Below are positions 14,539-20,507 of a DNA stretch of 20,507 nucleotides, one piece after another. The stretch's first letter is position 1; every line of letters starts with the position of its first letter. Both the position numbers and the translations under genes were made by a program. This DNA comes from Butyricicoccus_A sp964387535 (GTDB lineage: Bacteria > Bacillota > Clostridia > Oscillospirales > Butyricicoccaceae), in the NCBI GenBank assembly GCA_964387535.1, contig CAYLXH010000026.1:1-20507 (forward strand), in the 5' to 3' direction. A model generated the notes under the pieces. It saw only the letters and a list, made by a program, of their open reading frames with translations. It had not been told where the DNA came from and searched no databases.

Positions 14539-14572
14539 AAAGTAGTATAGCATACTACTTTGTGAAATGCAA
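14539..14572 (-). promoter_or_regulatory. Promoter of the flavoprotein gene with overlapping palindromic operator
   Basis: On the minus strand TTGCAT (14567-14572), 17-base spacer, TATACT (14544-14549). The -10 box lies inside a perfect inverted repeat of 10-base arms AAAGTAGTAT (14539-14548) and ATACTACTTT (14552-14561) around a 3-base centre. The core TAGTA-N5-TACTA has the same geometry as the FapR box consensus (TTAGTA-N5-TACTAA) of Bacillus fatty-acid genes; whether FapR is the binder is unknown. Confidence 0.78.
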
Positions 14573-14602
14573 GATTATTTGACAGAAAAAATAATAATGT
14601 TG

Positions 14603-14640
14603 AAAAAAGAAAGAACAGCCGCCAACAGAGCGGCTGTTCG
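14603..14640 (-). terminator. Terminator after fruK
   Basis: Ten-base perfect stem (GAACAGCCGC at 14613-14622, GCGGCTGTTC at 14630-14639) followed on the minus strand by a T-rich tract (14603-14612). It separates fruRK from the flavoprotein gene. Confidence 0.88.
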
Positions 14641-14681
14641 ATTATTTTTTGTATGTATCCGAATGGGCTTACGGGGAGACG

Positions 14682-15584
14682 TTATACACGCTGTCCGATT
14701 TCGGAAATCTGTGCAGCGGTAGCCAGTCCAGCAGTAAATGCCGTTGCGCTGCCGGCGGCAATGCCTTTGCGGAAGGCATCGACATAGCTTTCGCGCTCCA
14801 GATAACCGGCGATAAACCCGGCGACCATGGAGTCTCCAGCGCCAATCGTATCAATAACATCGCCCTCGGGGGCAGGGGCTTCCATAATATGTCCGTCTTC
14901 TGTCAACAGCAGAGCACCGTGTGCGCCCATGGATACCAGGACGTTGCGTGCACCCTCTTCCTGCAGATGCTGAGCACAGCAGACGATGTCATCATATTCC
15001 TTCAGCGGGCGGCCAAACAACTCACCTAACTCAATGAGATTTGGTTTGATCAAATAGGGGCGATATGGCAGCGTGCGGCGCAGCAGGTAACTGGTCGCAT
15101 CCACGATGACACGAATCTTATTGGTGTCAACGTGATCCAAGATTTGTTCATAGATATCCTGGGGGAGTGAGATTGGAATACTGCCGGCCAAAACCAGGGT
15201 GTCTCCTGCCTTGAGACGATTGATTCGGATCATGAGCTGGTCATAATCTTCTTTTTGAATCACAGGACCTGCGCCATTGATTTCAGTTTCAATACCGCTG
15301 GTCAGCTTGATGTTGATACGGGAAAAGCCGGATGGTAACCGGATGAAATCGGTTTTACAATTGAGTTCCGCCATGCCGCTTTCGATTTGCTCACCGGTGA
15401 AGCCGGCGATAAAGCCGAGCGCAACATTCGGAACTCCCATACGCGTCAGGACGATGGAGACGTTGATTCCTTTGCCACCGACGTGGATGCTTTCTCCGGT
15501 CATACGATTGAGACGACCAATTTGCAGATTATCAACATGGACAGAGTAGTCCAGAGAAGGATTGAATGTTACAGTGTAGATCAC
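14682..15584 (-). CDS. fruK: 1-Phosphofructokinase, PfkB family
   Basis: Kinase of the PfkB/ribokinase family, 300 residues, that makes fructose-1,6-bisphosphate from fructose-1-phosphate. Visible are FNPSLDYSV (7-15), GGKGINVS (36-43), and the ATP/catalytic GAGDSMVAGF (248-257) with base D251. The near relative tagatose-6-phosphate kinase cannot be fully excluded, but the adjoining DeoR-type regulator favours FruK. It begins with GTG, using a GAGGTG site inside the end of fruR, 8 bases upstream. It is co-transcribed with fruR. The fructose PTS permease gene (fruA) that usually follows is missing here. Confidence 0.92.
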   Translation of the reverse strand: MIYTVTFNPSLDYSVHVDNLQIGRLNRMTGESIHVGGKGINVSIVLTRMGVPNVALGFIAGFTGEQIESGMAELNCKTDFIRLPSGFSRINIKLTSGIETEINGAGPVIQKEDYDQLMIRINRLKAGDTLVLAGSIPISLPQDIYEQILDHVDTNKIRVIVDATSYLLRRTLPYRPYLIKPNLIELGELFGRPLKEYDDIVCCAQHLQEEGARNVLVSMGAHGALLLTEDGHIMEAPAPEGDVIDTIGAGDSMVAGFIAGYLERESYVDAFRKGIAAGSATAFTAGLATAAQISEIGQRV

Positions 15585-15586
15585 GA

Positions 15587-16336
15587 TTACTTCACCTCAA
15601 TTATAGTAGTGTAGTCGGTATAAACAGAATGGCTGCGCCCGGAATCCGTCGTGATAATGGATGCGTCGGATAGTGGTGCAAATGTCAGCGTTGCGATGGT
15701 ATCGAATTTTGCGGAGTCTGCGAGGATATAGCGGCTGCGACACCGATGCATGGCTTCAGACTTTACCGCAGCCTCGTTGACCTCCGGGGTAGTATATCCC
15801 GCTTTGATGCTGATCCCATTGACGCCAAAGAAGCCCTTTGTGAAATTAAACCGGCGCAGTGCATCAATGACACTGGGTCCGACAACCGCTTCGGTCATCG
15901 GTTTGACCTCTCCGCCGAGCATGACCACATGATATCCGGCGTGTGCGAGGATGCGTGCGTGCTCCAATGCGTTGGTCACAAAGGTTACGTCGGTAATGCG
16001 CAGATAATCCGTGATCAAAGCGGTCGTGGAACCGGCATCGAGAAAAATCACATCACCGCTTTCTACCAATCCGGCGGCATAAGCGGCAATTGCTCGTTTT
16101 TCGTCCAGGTTGAGGTCGTTTTTTGTAGTAATATCACTGTCGTGGCTGAGATAACTCGTCAATGCGGTCGCACCGCCATGTACTTTGAGCAGACGCCCCT
16201 GTCGGTGCAGCGCAGTCAGGTCACGGCGAATGGTTGACTCTGATGCGCCGAGATGACTGGTCAGCTCCGTTACGGTCACGGCCTGCTGTTTTGTCAGCAG
16301 CTCCAGAATTGCGCGATAGCGTTCTTCTGTCAGCAT
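15587..16336 (-). CDS. fruR: DeoR/GlpR family sugar-phosphate repressor
   Basis: Repressor of 249 residues. The N-terminal helix-turn-helix lies at about 20-41 (VTVTELTSHLGASESTIRRD), followed by the wing KVHGG (51-55). The C-terminal phosphosugar-binding domain shows LDAGSTTALI (99-108), a VTNA step and LGGEVKP. In known fru operons this protein senses fructose-1-phosphate, the substrate of the kinase encoded next to it. AGGAGGG lies about 7 bases before the ATG. It is the first gene of the fruRK transcript, and its own promoter carries repeated candidate operators. Confidence 0.9.
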   Translation of the reverse strand: MLTEERYRAILELLTKQQAVTVTELTSHLGASESTIRRDLTALHRQGRLLKVHGGATALTSYLSHDSDITTKNDLNLDEKRAIAAYAAGLVESGDVIFLDAGSTTALITDYLRITDVTFVTNALEHARILAHAGYHVVMLGGEVKPMTEAVVGPSVIDALRRFNFTKGFFGVNGISIKAGYTTPEVNEAAVKSEAMHRCRSRYILADSAKFDTIATLTFAPLSDASIITTDSGRSHSVYTDYTTIIEVK

Positions 16337-16375
16337 AATGGTCCCTCCTGTTTCATGCGACTGGGTTCTATTTTT

Positions 16376-16404
16376 AGTATACCGGGAAAATCATGCTAAG
16401 TCAA
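16376..16404 (-). promoter_or_regulatory. fruR promoter
   Basis: On the minus strand TTGACT (16399-16404), 17-base spacer, TATACT (16376-16381). The predicted start is near 16369, about 33 bases before the fruR ATG. Confidence 0.82.
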
Positions 16405-16449
16405 TCAAAAACGCCGCTCATTCAACCAAAATCAGTCAAACGATTTTGG
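16401..16449 (-). promoter_or_regulatory. Candidate FruR operator repeats and dyad
   Basis: Three copies of TTGANTGA on the minus strand lie at 16401-16408 (overlapping the -35 box), 16418-16425 and 16432-16439. A separate perfect dyad, CCAAAATC (16426-16433) with GATTTTGG (16442-16449), overlaps the third copy. Direct repeats in front of the promoter suit a DeoR-family repressor; the dyad could be for another regulator. Confidence 0.55.
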
Positions 16450-16515
16450 AAAAACTAGCTAAATTTTGTGTTGGTTTCTTGGAATTTATAGGACAATATC
16501 AATGGAAAAACAAAA

Positions 16516-16539
16516 AGGAACGGTTCGATGACCGTTCCT
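16516..16539 (-). terminator. Terminator after the glycosyltransferase-like gene
   Basis: Nine-base perfect stem (AGGAACGGT at 16516-16524, ACCGTTCCT at 16531-16539), 6-base loop, followed on the minus strand by a T run. It ends the operon 17402-17965/16545-17402. Confidence 0.88.
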
Positions 16540-16544
16540 GATTT

Positions 16545-17402
16545 TTAAGAAGAAAAGTATTGTGTCAGCAAAGGATGGTTGCGGCATACTGGTATGAGCT
16601 GCGGAAAATCACGGGCAATGCGCTGGGCGCAGCGCATGCAAAACAAATGGCGTTCTTCCGGATGTGTGTGAAGAAGCTGTTTGTAGCCCCACAAGTGGGT
16701 AAAGAGAGTCTGCTCCGTAGAAAACAGATCTGGCAGTTCGGACAATGCTTGGATCGAACTGCCCCGTTGGGCGGCACACATAGGAAGCAGACGCTGTTCG
16801 GCGAACACCATGTAATGCAATGGATGTCGTCCGCGGGCGGCGAAAATGAAGTCCAGTGCGTGTCGGCAGTAAGCGGTTCGGAGCGGCTCAGAAGTGATGC
16901 AGCAAAGGGCTGTATTGCAAGCGGGAAGGGAAAAATCCCAGTCAGTCGGATAACGGTAGTCCGAACAACAGAGAAATGTTGTTGGATCTGGATAGATGTC
17001 CGGCTGCAGTTCCTCATAGTGGATGACTGTGAGGTCAGAGCGGGAAAAACGCTCATTCAGCGAAGTCCATACGATAAAATCGGTATCCAGCATCACACAG
17101 GGAGCATGCATCTGGTTGAGTGCAAACAGTTTGCCCGCCGCCCAGAATGTGGAAGGATCCACCGTGTAGGGAATGCTATCTAAGGTGGAAAAAATGCCGT
17201 CATCCCACAGACAATCCAAACCACAAGAGCGGAAATAGCGCTCTCCCATGCGATCGGTGACCAAACAAATACTGCCGTTGGACTGCCGCCACTGCATCGC
17301 GGAAAGTATCGTACACATCAGGTCAAAATCGGTAACAGAGAAGGGTTGTCCGGGATGAGACGCGGCGTAAGGACGCGTCCACAGCGTGTGAAAGGCTTTC
17401 AT
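16545..17402 (-). CDS. Glycosyltransferase-like protein of unknown family (DUF6734-like)
   Basis: A 285-residue soluble protein. It starts MKAFHTLWTRPY, then a nucleotide-sugar-fold-like N-terminus (SICLVTDRMGERYF, about 44-57) and a DxD site, VMLDTDFIVW (103-112; D106 and D108), preceded by FWAAGKLFAL (86-95). This is how GT-A folds present the metal-binding acids. The layout resembles uncharacterised DUF6734-type proteins, as I recall them; the family name is tentative. Ten or more cysteines are scattered without a zinc-finger pattern. The ATG shares one base with the stop of the preceding repeat-protein gene (TGATG), so the two are translationally coupled. Its substrate may be that partner (inference). 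Confidence 0.85.
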   Translation of the reverse strand: MKAFHTLWTRPYAASHPGQPFSVTDFDLMCTILSAMQWRQSNGSICLVTDRMGERYFRSCGLDCLWDDGIFSTLDSIPYTVDPSTFWAAGKLFALNQMHAPCVMLDTDFIVWTSLNERFSRSDLTVIHYEELQPDIYPDPTTFLCCSDYRYPTDWDFSLPACNTALCCITSEPLRTAYCRHALDFIFAARGRHPLHYMVFAEQRLLPMCAAQRGSSIQALSELPDLFSTEQTLFTHLWGYKQLLHTHPEERHLFCMRCAQRIARDFPQLIPVCRNHPLLTQYFSS

Positions 17403-17965
17403 CAGATCAGATGTAATCCGTATCCGCCGAGTAGCGTTTGATTAGAACCATACGGTGGCTGAACGGCAAAAGACGAATAGGAGGTATGGCGAACCAGGAA
17501 AGAGCCAGAGGTAATCCAATAGGAACCCGAAGTCAGACGATACGAACCAGACGTCAGAACATAGGATCCGGATGTACGGTAGGACCCGGATCCGCGTGGA
17601 AGCACTGTTTCTCCGACGACGAGAAACCGCTGCTGGATTTCTCCGGTCACAGGATCTGTGTATGGAACATAGCGTATGGTGCCAGGACGATATTCAACAG
17701 CTGGTGCAGTGGTCGCTTGAGGCTGGATAGCAGCGCGGTCTGCATCAAAAGCCTGTGCCGCAATTGCACGAAGATCCTGCGAGACGGCGAAGGGATCGTT
17801 GTGCGGCAGATCAGGTGCAGAGGGTTCGGGTTCACGGGCAGGTTCTTCTTTGGGATTCAGATGACGTTGGTAGCTGGCCTGATCCATGGGACAGCCATTC
17901 AGCATTTGGATGCCGGGATAGCGCTCACAGATGGATGGGATGTTGGATTTTTGTTTGTTGGACAA
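17402..17965 (-). CDS. Heptad-repeat protein, unknown function
   Basis: About 187 residues. The N-terminal region has Cys13 and Cys25 and is followed by a Pro/Glu/Ala-rich linker (37-92). A PGTIRYVPYTDPVTGEIQQRF segment (94-114) leads into five 7-residue units (124-158). Four of them follow TSGS(Y/F) plus two mostly hydrophobic residues. The tail is Ser/Tyr/Gly-rich. No signal peptide or membrane segment. The start is uncertain: TTG 17965 has GAAAGGG 10 bases upstream, whereas GTG 17974 would leave one base. I do not recognise a family. It is the first gene of an operon with the glycosyltransferase-like gene, with TGATG coupling. Confidence 0.8.
   Translation of the reverse strand: MSNKQKSNIPSICERYPGIQMLNGCPMDQASYQRHLNPKEEPAREPEPSAPDLPHNDPFAVSQDLRAIAAQAFDADRAAIQPQATTAPAVEYRPGTIRYVPYTDPVTGEIQQRFLVVGETVLPRGSGSYRTSGSYVLTSGSYRLTSGSYWITSGSFLVRHTSYSSFAVQPPYGSNQTLLGGYGLHLI
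17492..17596 (-). repeat. Five 21-base coding repeats (TSGSYxx heptads)
   Basis: Five in-frame 21-base units. The first is degenerate (RGSGSYR), the other four begin TSGS. The Thr codon is ACA, ACG, ACT and ACC in successive units, and Gly/Ser codons also vary, so the protein repeat is preserved while the DNA has drifted. This argues for an old, selected repeat rather than a fresh slippage product. Confidence 0.88.
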
Positions 17966-18094
17966 GACGAACACACCCTTTCAAAAATAGAACTGCCCGC
18001 TGAAACGGATGGGCTTTGGCGAAACGGAAAATGACGCATGGATGCTCTCTCTTCTATGCGGAGCACTTCCTGAAAACAAATTAAAGATAATACA

Positions 18095-18123
18095 ATTATA
18101 CTGGAACGTCGGCGCGATGACAA
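18095..18123 (-). promoter_or_regulatory. Promoter of the heptad-repeat operon
   Basis: On the minus strand TTGTCA (18118-18123), 17-base spacer, TATAAT (18095-18100). The predicted start near 18088 gives a leader of about 120 bases before the repeat-protein start. Confidence 0.75.
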
Positions 18124-18150
18124 GAGTCATTCGGTAGAACATCAACAATT

Positions 18151-20049
18151 CTATTGTTTGTGTTGGTTAACGCGGGCGCGAGGCTTTTTCTGTCCTCGAC
18201 TGCTGTGAGAAAGGCCGCCATGCTTTCGACGGGTTTCAGAGGGTGTGCGCTTCTTAGAAGATCCGGTAGAACGGCGGTCTGGCTTACGACTGTGCAGCGC
18301 TTTTTCTTTCGGTTCTTTGGGGACGTGGTGCTCTGCAGATTTTGTGCGTTTGGGAACAGCAGACGGAACGATGCGTTCTGATGTGGGGCTGTTTTCTGCG
18401 GAGTCATCATGCGACTGGCCATCGGAATAGACGCGGACATCGGTAGTTACACCGCCGATTTTCGTACCATTGACTTTTTTGATGATGCGATTTTTAAATT
18501 TACTGGGCACTTCCACGAGGCTGTATTCCCCATAGCAGTAGATTTTCTGAATCATTTTGCCGGGAATGCGGGCAGCATCGGCAATCGCAGCCGTGATATG
18601 GTTGGGAGCGACACGCTGATAACGCCCGACGCTAAAACGAAGACGAACGTAACCGTCGGGAACCGGCGGGAGAGGGGAGCCTTGCTTCCGACTGTTGGAG
18701 TGAGGCAGAACCAGATGGGGCACGTCGTTCATTTCACGCCGAATGAGCAGGGAGAGGAGGGATTCTGCAAGGTGCTCGGCACTGGTTTTTTGAAGCAGAC
18801 GGAGAAGAATCTCGTTGATTTCCTGACTGCTGCTGTGTGACAGCTCGTCGTTCAGCTCGTCCAGGATATGCTGGATTTTTTGCTGACGGATGTCGTCCGT
18901 GTTGGGCAGTGAGAGCGGCTGAATGCTGGCGTGGGTAAAGCGGGCAATGTCCCGGAGCTGAGCAACTTGTCGGCGTCCGGCTGCCAAAGTGTAGGAAATT
19001 CCCTCTTTGCCGGCGCGACCGGTGCGGCCGATTCGGTGAATATAGTATTCGTAATCCTGCGGAATGTCGTAGTTATAGACGATTGACACATTGTCGACAT
19101 CAATTCCGCGCGCGGCAACGTCGGTTGCAATGAGAATGGGGGTGCGTCCGGATTTAAACGCCTGCATCACCGCGGTGCGCGCTTCCTGTTTGATGTCGCC
19201 GTGCAGACAGGCGCAATGGAAGCCATGCTCGGTCAGATAGCGGTTGAGTTCCTCCACCATTTTCTTGGTGTTGCAGAAAATGATACATCGCTGCGGCTCA
19301 TGGACATGGAGCAGCAAGCCGAGGGCATCGCTTTTTCCGCCGAGGGGAACCTCATAGTAATATTGCTGAACAGTATCAATCGTGCGGACGTGATCCGCCG
19401 CAGTTTCAATGGTCAGAGGATTGGTTTGAAATTGGTTGGCTATGTCGAGAATTTCCTGCGGCATGGTAGCGGAAAACAGCAGCGTTTGATGCGGTGCAGG
19501 AGCAAATGTGAGGATGCACTCGATGTCCTCGCGGAAACCCATGTCCAGCATTTCATCGGCTTCATCCAGAATGACCATGCCGAGCTGTTCCATTCTCAGG
19601 GTCTTTCGATGAATGTGGTCGATAACACGTCCCGGTGTGCCGATTACAATGTCTGCGCCGCGCCGCAGCTGAGGGATCTGATTTTGAATTGGCTGTCCGC
19701 CGTAGACACAGACGGTACGAACGCCCTCGACAAAGCGGGTCATTCGACGGATCTCATCGCATACCTGCATGGCCAGTTCACGGGTGGGGCAGAGCACCAG
19801 AACCTGAGGGCTGGAGCAGTCGGGGTGCTTGAGACAATGCTCGACCGCAGGAATACCAAAGGCGAGCGTTTTGCCGGTTCCGGTGTGGGAGCGTCCGATA
19901 ACGTCTTGACCGCGTAAAATGGCGGGAATGGCGCGGGTTTGTATCTCGGTTGGTGTGGATAATCCGGCCTCCGTGAGCGCGCGAATCACCCCGGATGTCA
20001 GGCCAAGTGTTTCAAATGTGGTTTGAGAAGTCATATCCTGAGACAACAA
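18151..20049 (-). CDS. DEAD-box ATP-dependent RNA helicase with DbpA-type RNA-binding domain
   Basis: RNA helicase of the DeaD/CsdA/CshA type, 632 residues, probably for ribosome assembly and mRNA unwinding. Q-motif region at about 12-37; Walker A SHTGTGKT (54-61); PTRELA (88-93); GTPGR (137-141); DEAD (162-165); SAT (193-195); ATDVAARGID (308-317); HRIGRTGR (338-345). A DbpA-like RNA-binding domain spans about 466-542, then a basic, probably disordered tail (543-632). No ATG is well placed: TTG at 20049 and 20046 are 5 and 8 bases from an AGGAGG site, while the first ATG (20034) is 20 bases away, so a TTG start is likely. The symbol deaD or cshA would be a guess. Confidence 0.95.
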   Translation of the reverse strand: MLSQDMTSQTTFETLGLTSGVIRALTEAGLSTPTEIQTRAIPAILRGQDVIGRSHTGTGKTLAFGIPAVEHCLKHPDCSSPQVLVLCPTRELAMQVCDEIRRMTRFVEGVRTVCVYGGQPIQNQIPQLRRGADIVIGTPGRVIDHIHRKTLRMEQLGMVILDEADEMLDMGFREDIECILTFAPAPHQTLLFSATMPQEILDIANQFQTNPLTIETAADHVRTIDTVQQYYYEVPLGGKSDALGLLLHVHEPQRCIIFCNTKKMVEELNRYLTEHGFHCACLHGDIKQEARTAVMQAFKSGRTPILIATDVAARGIDVDNVSIVYNYDIPQDYEYYIHRIGRTGRAGKEGISYTLAAGRRQVAQLRDIARFTHASIQPLSLPNTDDIRQQKIQHILDELNDELSHSSSQEINEILLRLLQKTSAEHLAESLLSLLIRREMNDVPHLVLPHSNSRKQGSPLPPVPDGYVRLRFSVGRYQRVAPNHITAAIADAARIPGKMIQKIYCYGEYSLVEVPSKFKNRIIKKVNGTKIGGVTTDVRVYSDGQSHDDSAENSPTSERIVPSAVPKRTKSAEHHVPKEPKEKALHSRKPDRRSTGSSKKRTPSETRRKHGGLSHSSRGQKKPRARVNQHKQ

Positions 20050-20068
20050 AGGTTCCTCCTATATTGAG

Positions 20069-20093
20069 ACCAGGGTTCGGAAGAACACCTGGT
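20069..20093 (-). promoter_or_regulatory. Hairpin in the helicase 5' leader
   Basis: ACCAGG/CCTGGT outer stem (20069-20074 with 20088-20093) and GTTC/GAAC inner stem with a 4-base loop, separated by one bulged base. It sits 10 bases before the AGGAGG of the helicase. It may affect access to the ribosome site. Confidence 0.55.
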
Positions 20094-20108
20094 AAGTGAT
20101 GGATAAAG

Positions 20109-20141
20109 AAAAAAGCGGGATCGAGTAATCGGAATCCCGCC
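20109..20141 (-). terminator. Terminator after fabD
   Basis: Stem GCGGGAT (20115-20121) with ATCCCGC (20134-20140), extended by CGA/TCG past a 2-base bulge, followed on the minus strand by six T. It lies between fabD and the helicase, and directly downstream of the helicase promoter. Confidence 0.85.
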
Positions 20142-20146
20142 AAAAT

Positions 20147-20175
20147 AGTATATCTTTTTTGTGGTGCAACGTCAA
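20147..20175 (-). promoter_or_regulatory. Consensus promoter for the helicase, upstream of the fabD terminator
   Basis: On the minus strand TTGACG (20170-20175), 17-base spacer, TATACT (20147-20152). The predicted start at about 20140-20141 coincides with the 5' foot of the terminator stem, so the transcript would begin with that hairpin. Confidence 0.72.
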
Positions 20176-20185
20176 CGAAAAAGCA

Positions 20186-20507
20186 TCATTCCGTGACGGA
20201 AATGACAGTTTCGATAGTTTCCACTGCCGTGCAGGAGAGTTCTTTGGAAATTCTGCGCGCAAACCCTGTCAAAGTTTTTCCGGGGCCGATTTCCAGGGCA
20301 GAATGGTAGCCGTCTGCCAGCATGGTGTGCACGAGATCCTTCCAGCGAACCGGAGAAACCATGTGGCATTCCAGATGGGCCGGGAGATCATCAGTGGAGA
20401 GAAGCTGTCCGCTGACGTTTGTGTACAGTGGAACCGCAGCTTCGTGAACAGTGAGTGAGGCGGCAAAGGCACGGAGCTCGGCAGCGGCTTCTGCCATGAG
20501 TGGTGTG
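20186..20507 (-). CDS. fabD: Malonyl-CoA:ACP transacylase, C-terminal part (cut by the window edge)
   Basis: Moves malonyl from CoA to acyl carrier protein at the start of fatty-acid synthesis. Only the last 106 or so residues are here. They open with TPLM, part of the conserved HTPLM that holds a catalytic His (the His codon lies at or beyond the edge), then VPLYTNVSG, SPVRWKDLVHTML and EIGPGKTLTGFARRI, all typical of FabD's C-terminal half. The upstream part, with the active-site Ser, is outside the window. It is the last gene of its transcript, as a terminator follows 45 bases after the stop. Its position suggests a fab operon beyond the window (inference). Confidence 0.93.
   Translation of the reverse strand, partial: TPLMAEAAAELRAFAASLTVHEAAVPLYTNVSGQLLSTDDLPAHLECHMVSPVRWKDLVHTMLADGYHSALEIGPGKTLTGFARRISKELSCTAVETIETVISVTE

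Noticed and set aside
16560..17183. A plus-strand open frame of 207 codons opposite the glycosyltransferase-like gene
   Set aside because: The minus-strand frame has the DxD site, operon coupling, promoter and terminator; the plus-strand frame has none.
17492..17596. CRISPR or recent tandem-duplication origin for the 21-base repeat
   Set aside because: Units are in frame, contiguous without spacers, and differ at most synonymous sites, so a coding repeat kept by selection fits better.
18142..18156. Small inverted repeat AACAA/TTGTT at the end of the helicase gene
   Set aside because: Five AT-rich base pairs, too weak to call a terminator.
19201..19917. A plus-strand open frame of 238 codons within the helicase gene
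   Set aside because: It is the shadow of the conserved helicase core on the other strand, with no ribosome site or recognisable domain.

Overview
The window looks like chromosomal DNA from a Gram-positive anaerobe of the class Clostridia, probably near the Oscillospirales (inference). Pointers are the Pho regulon layout, a lipoprotein PstS of Gram-positive type, strong AGGAGG ribosome sites, TTGACA/TATAAT-like promoters with 17-base spacers, and the general look of the small conserved proteins. I see no rRNA, tRNA, CRISPR, insertion sequence or prophage. Spacing is dense and the genes look like core genome.

Layout. (1) 1-2345, plus strand: purD, a YbjN-like hypothetical gene and a VOC-fold gene, closed by a hairpin. 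(2) 2417-2773: a convergent small minus-strand gene (89 aa) and a bidirectional terminator. (3) 2892-10830, plus strand: a phosphate-starvation block: pstS, pstC, pstA, pstB, phoU, a PhoB-like regulator, a HAD phosphatase, a Na/Pi cotransporter with PhoU tail, and a small DivIVA-like protein. Two Pho-type promoters, before pstS and before the cotransporter, share the same internal geometry. (4) 11037-12143: a TetR repressor divergent from a membrane/zinc-ribbon protein, with a dyad inside the tetR promoter spacer. (5) 12153-13343: glf with its own consensus promoter. (6) 13422-16540, minus strand: a nitronate monooxygenase-like flavoprotein under a promoter covered by a palindrome, then fruK and fruR. 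(7) 16545-18123, minus strand: a two-gene operon of a heptad-repeat protein and a glycosyltransferase-like protein. (8) 18151-20507, minus strand: a DEAD-box RNA helicase and the C-terminal end of fabD.

The phosphate block is the most unusual part. PstS has its two halves in reversed order compared with classical PstS. PstB carries Arg in place of the second Gly of the ABC signature. The PhoB-like regulator has Ser where the phosphoacceptor Asp should be, and no PhoR-type kinase lies nearby. Together these suggest a phosphate-sensing module that may not use ordinary phosphorelay control (inference). The second item of note is the operon at 16545-18123, where a Thr/Ser/Gly/Tyr heptad-repeat protein is translationally coupled to a DxD glycosyltransferase-like protein; the repeat is kept at protein level while its codons have diverged.
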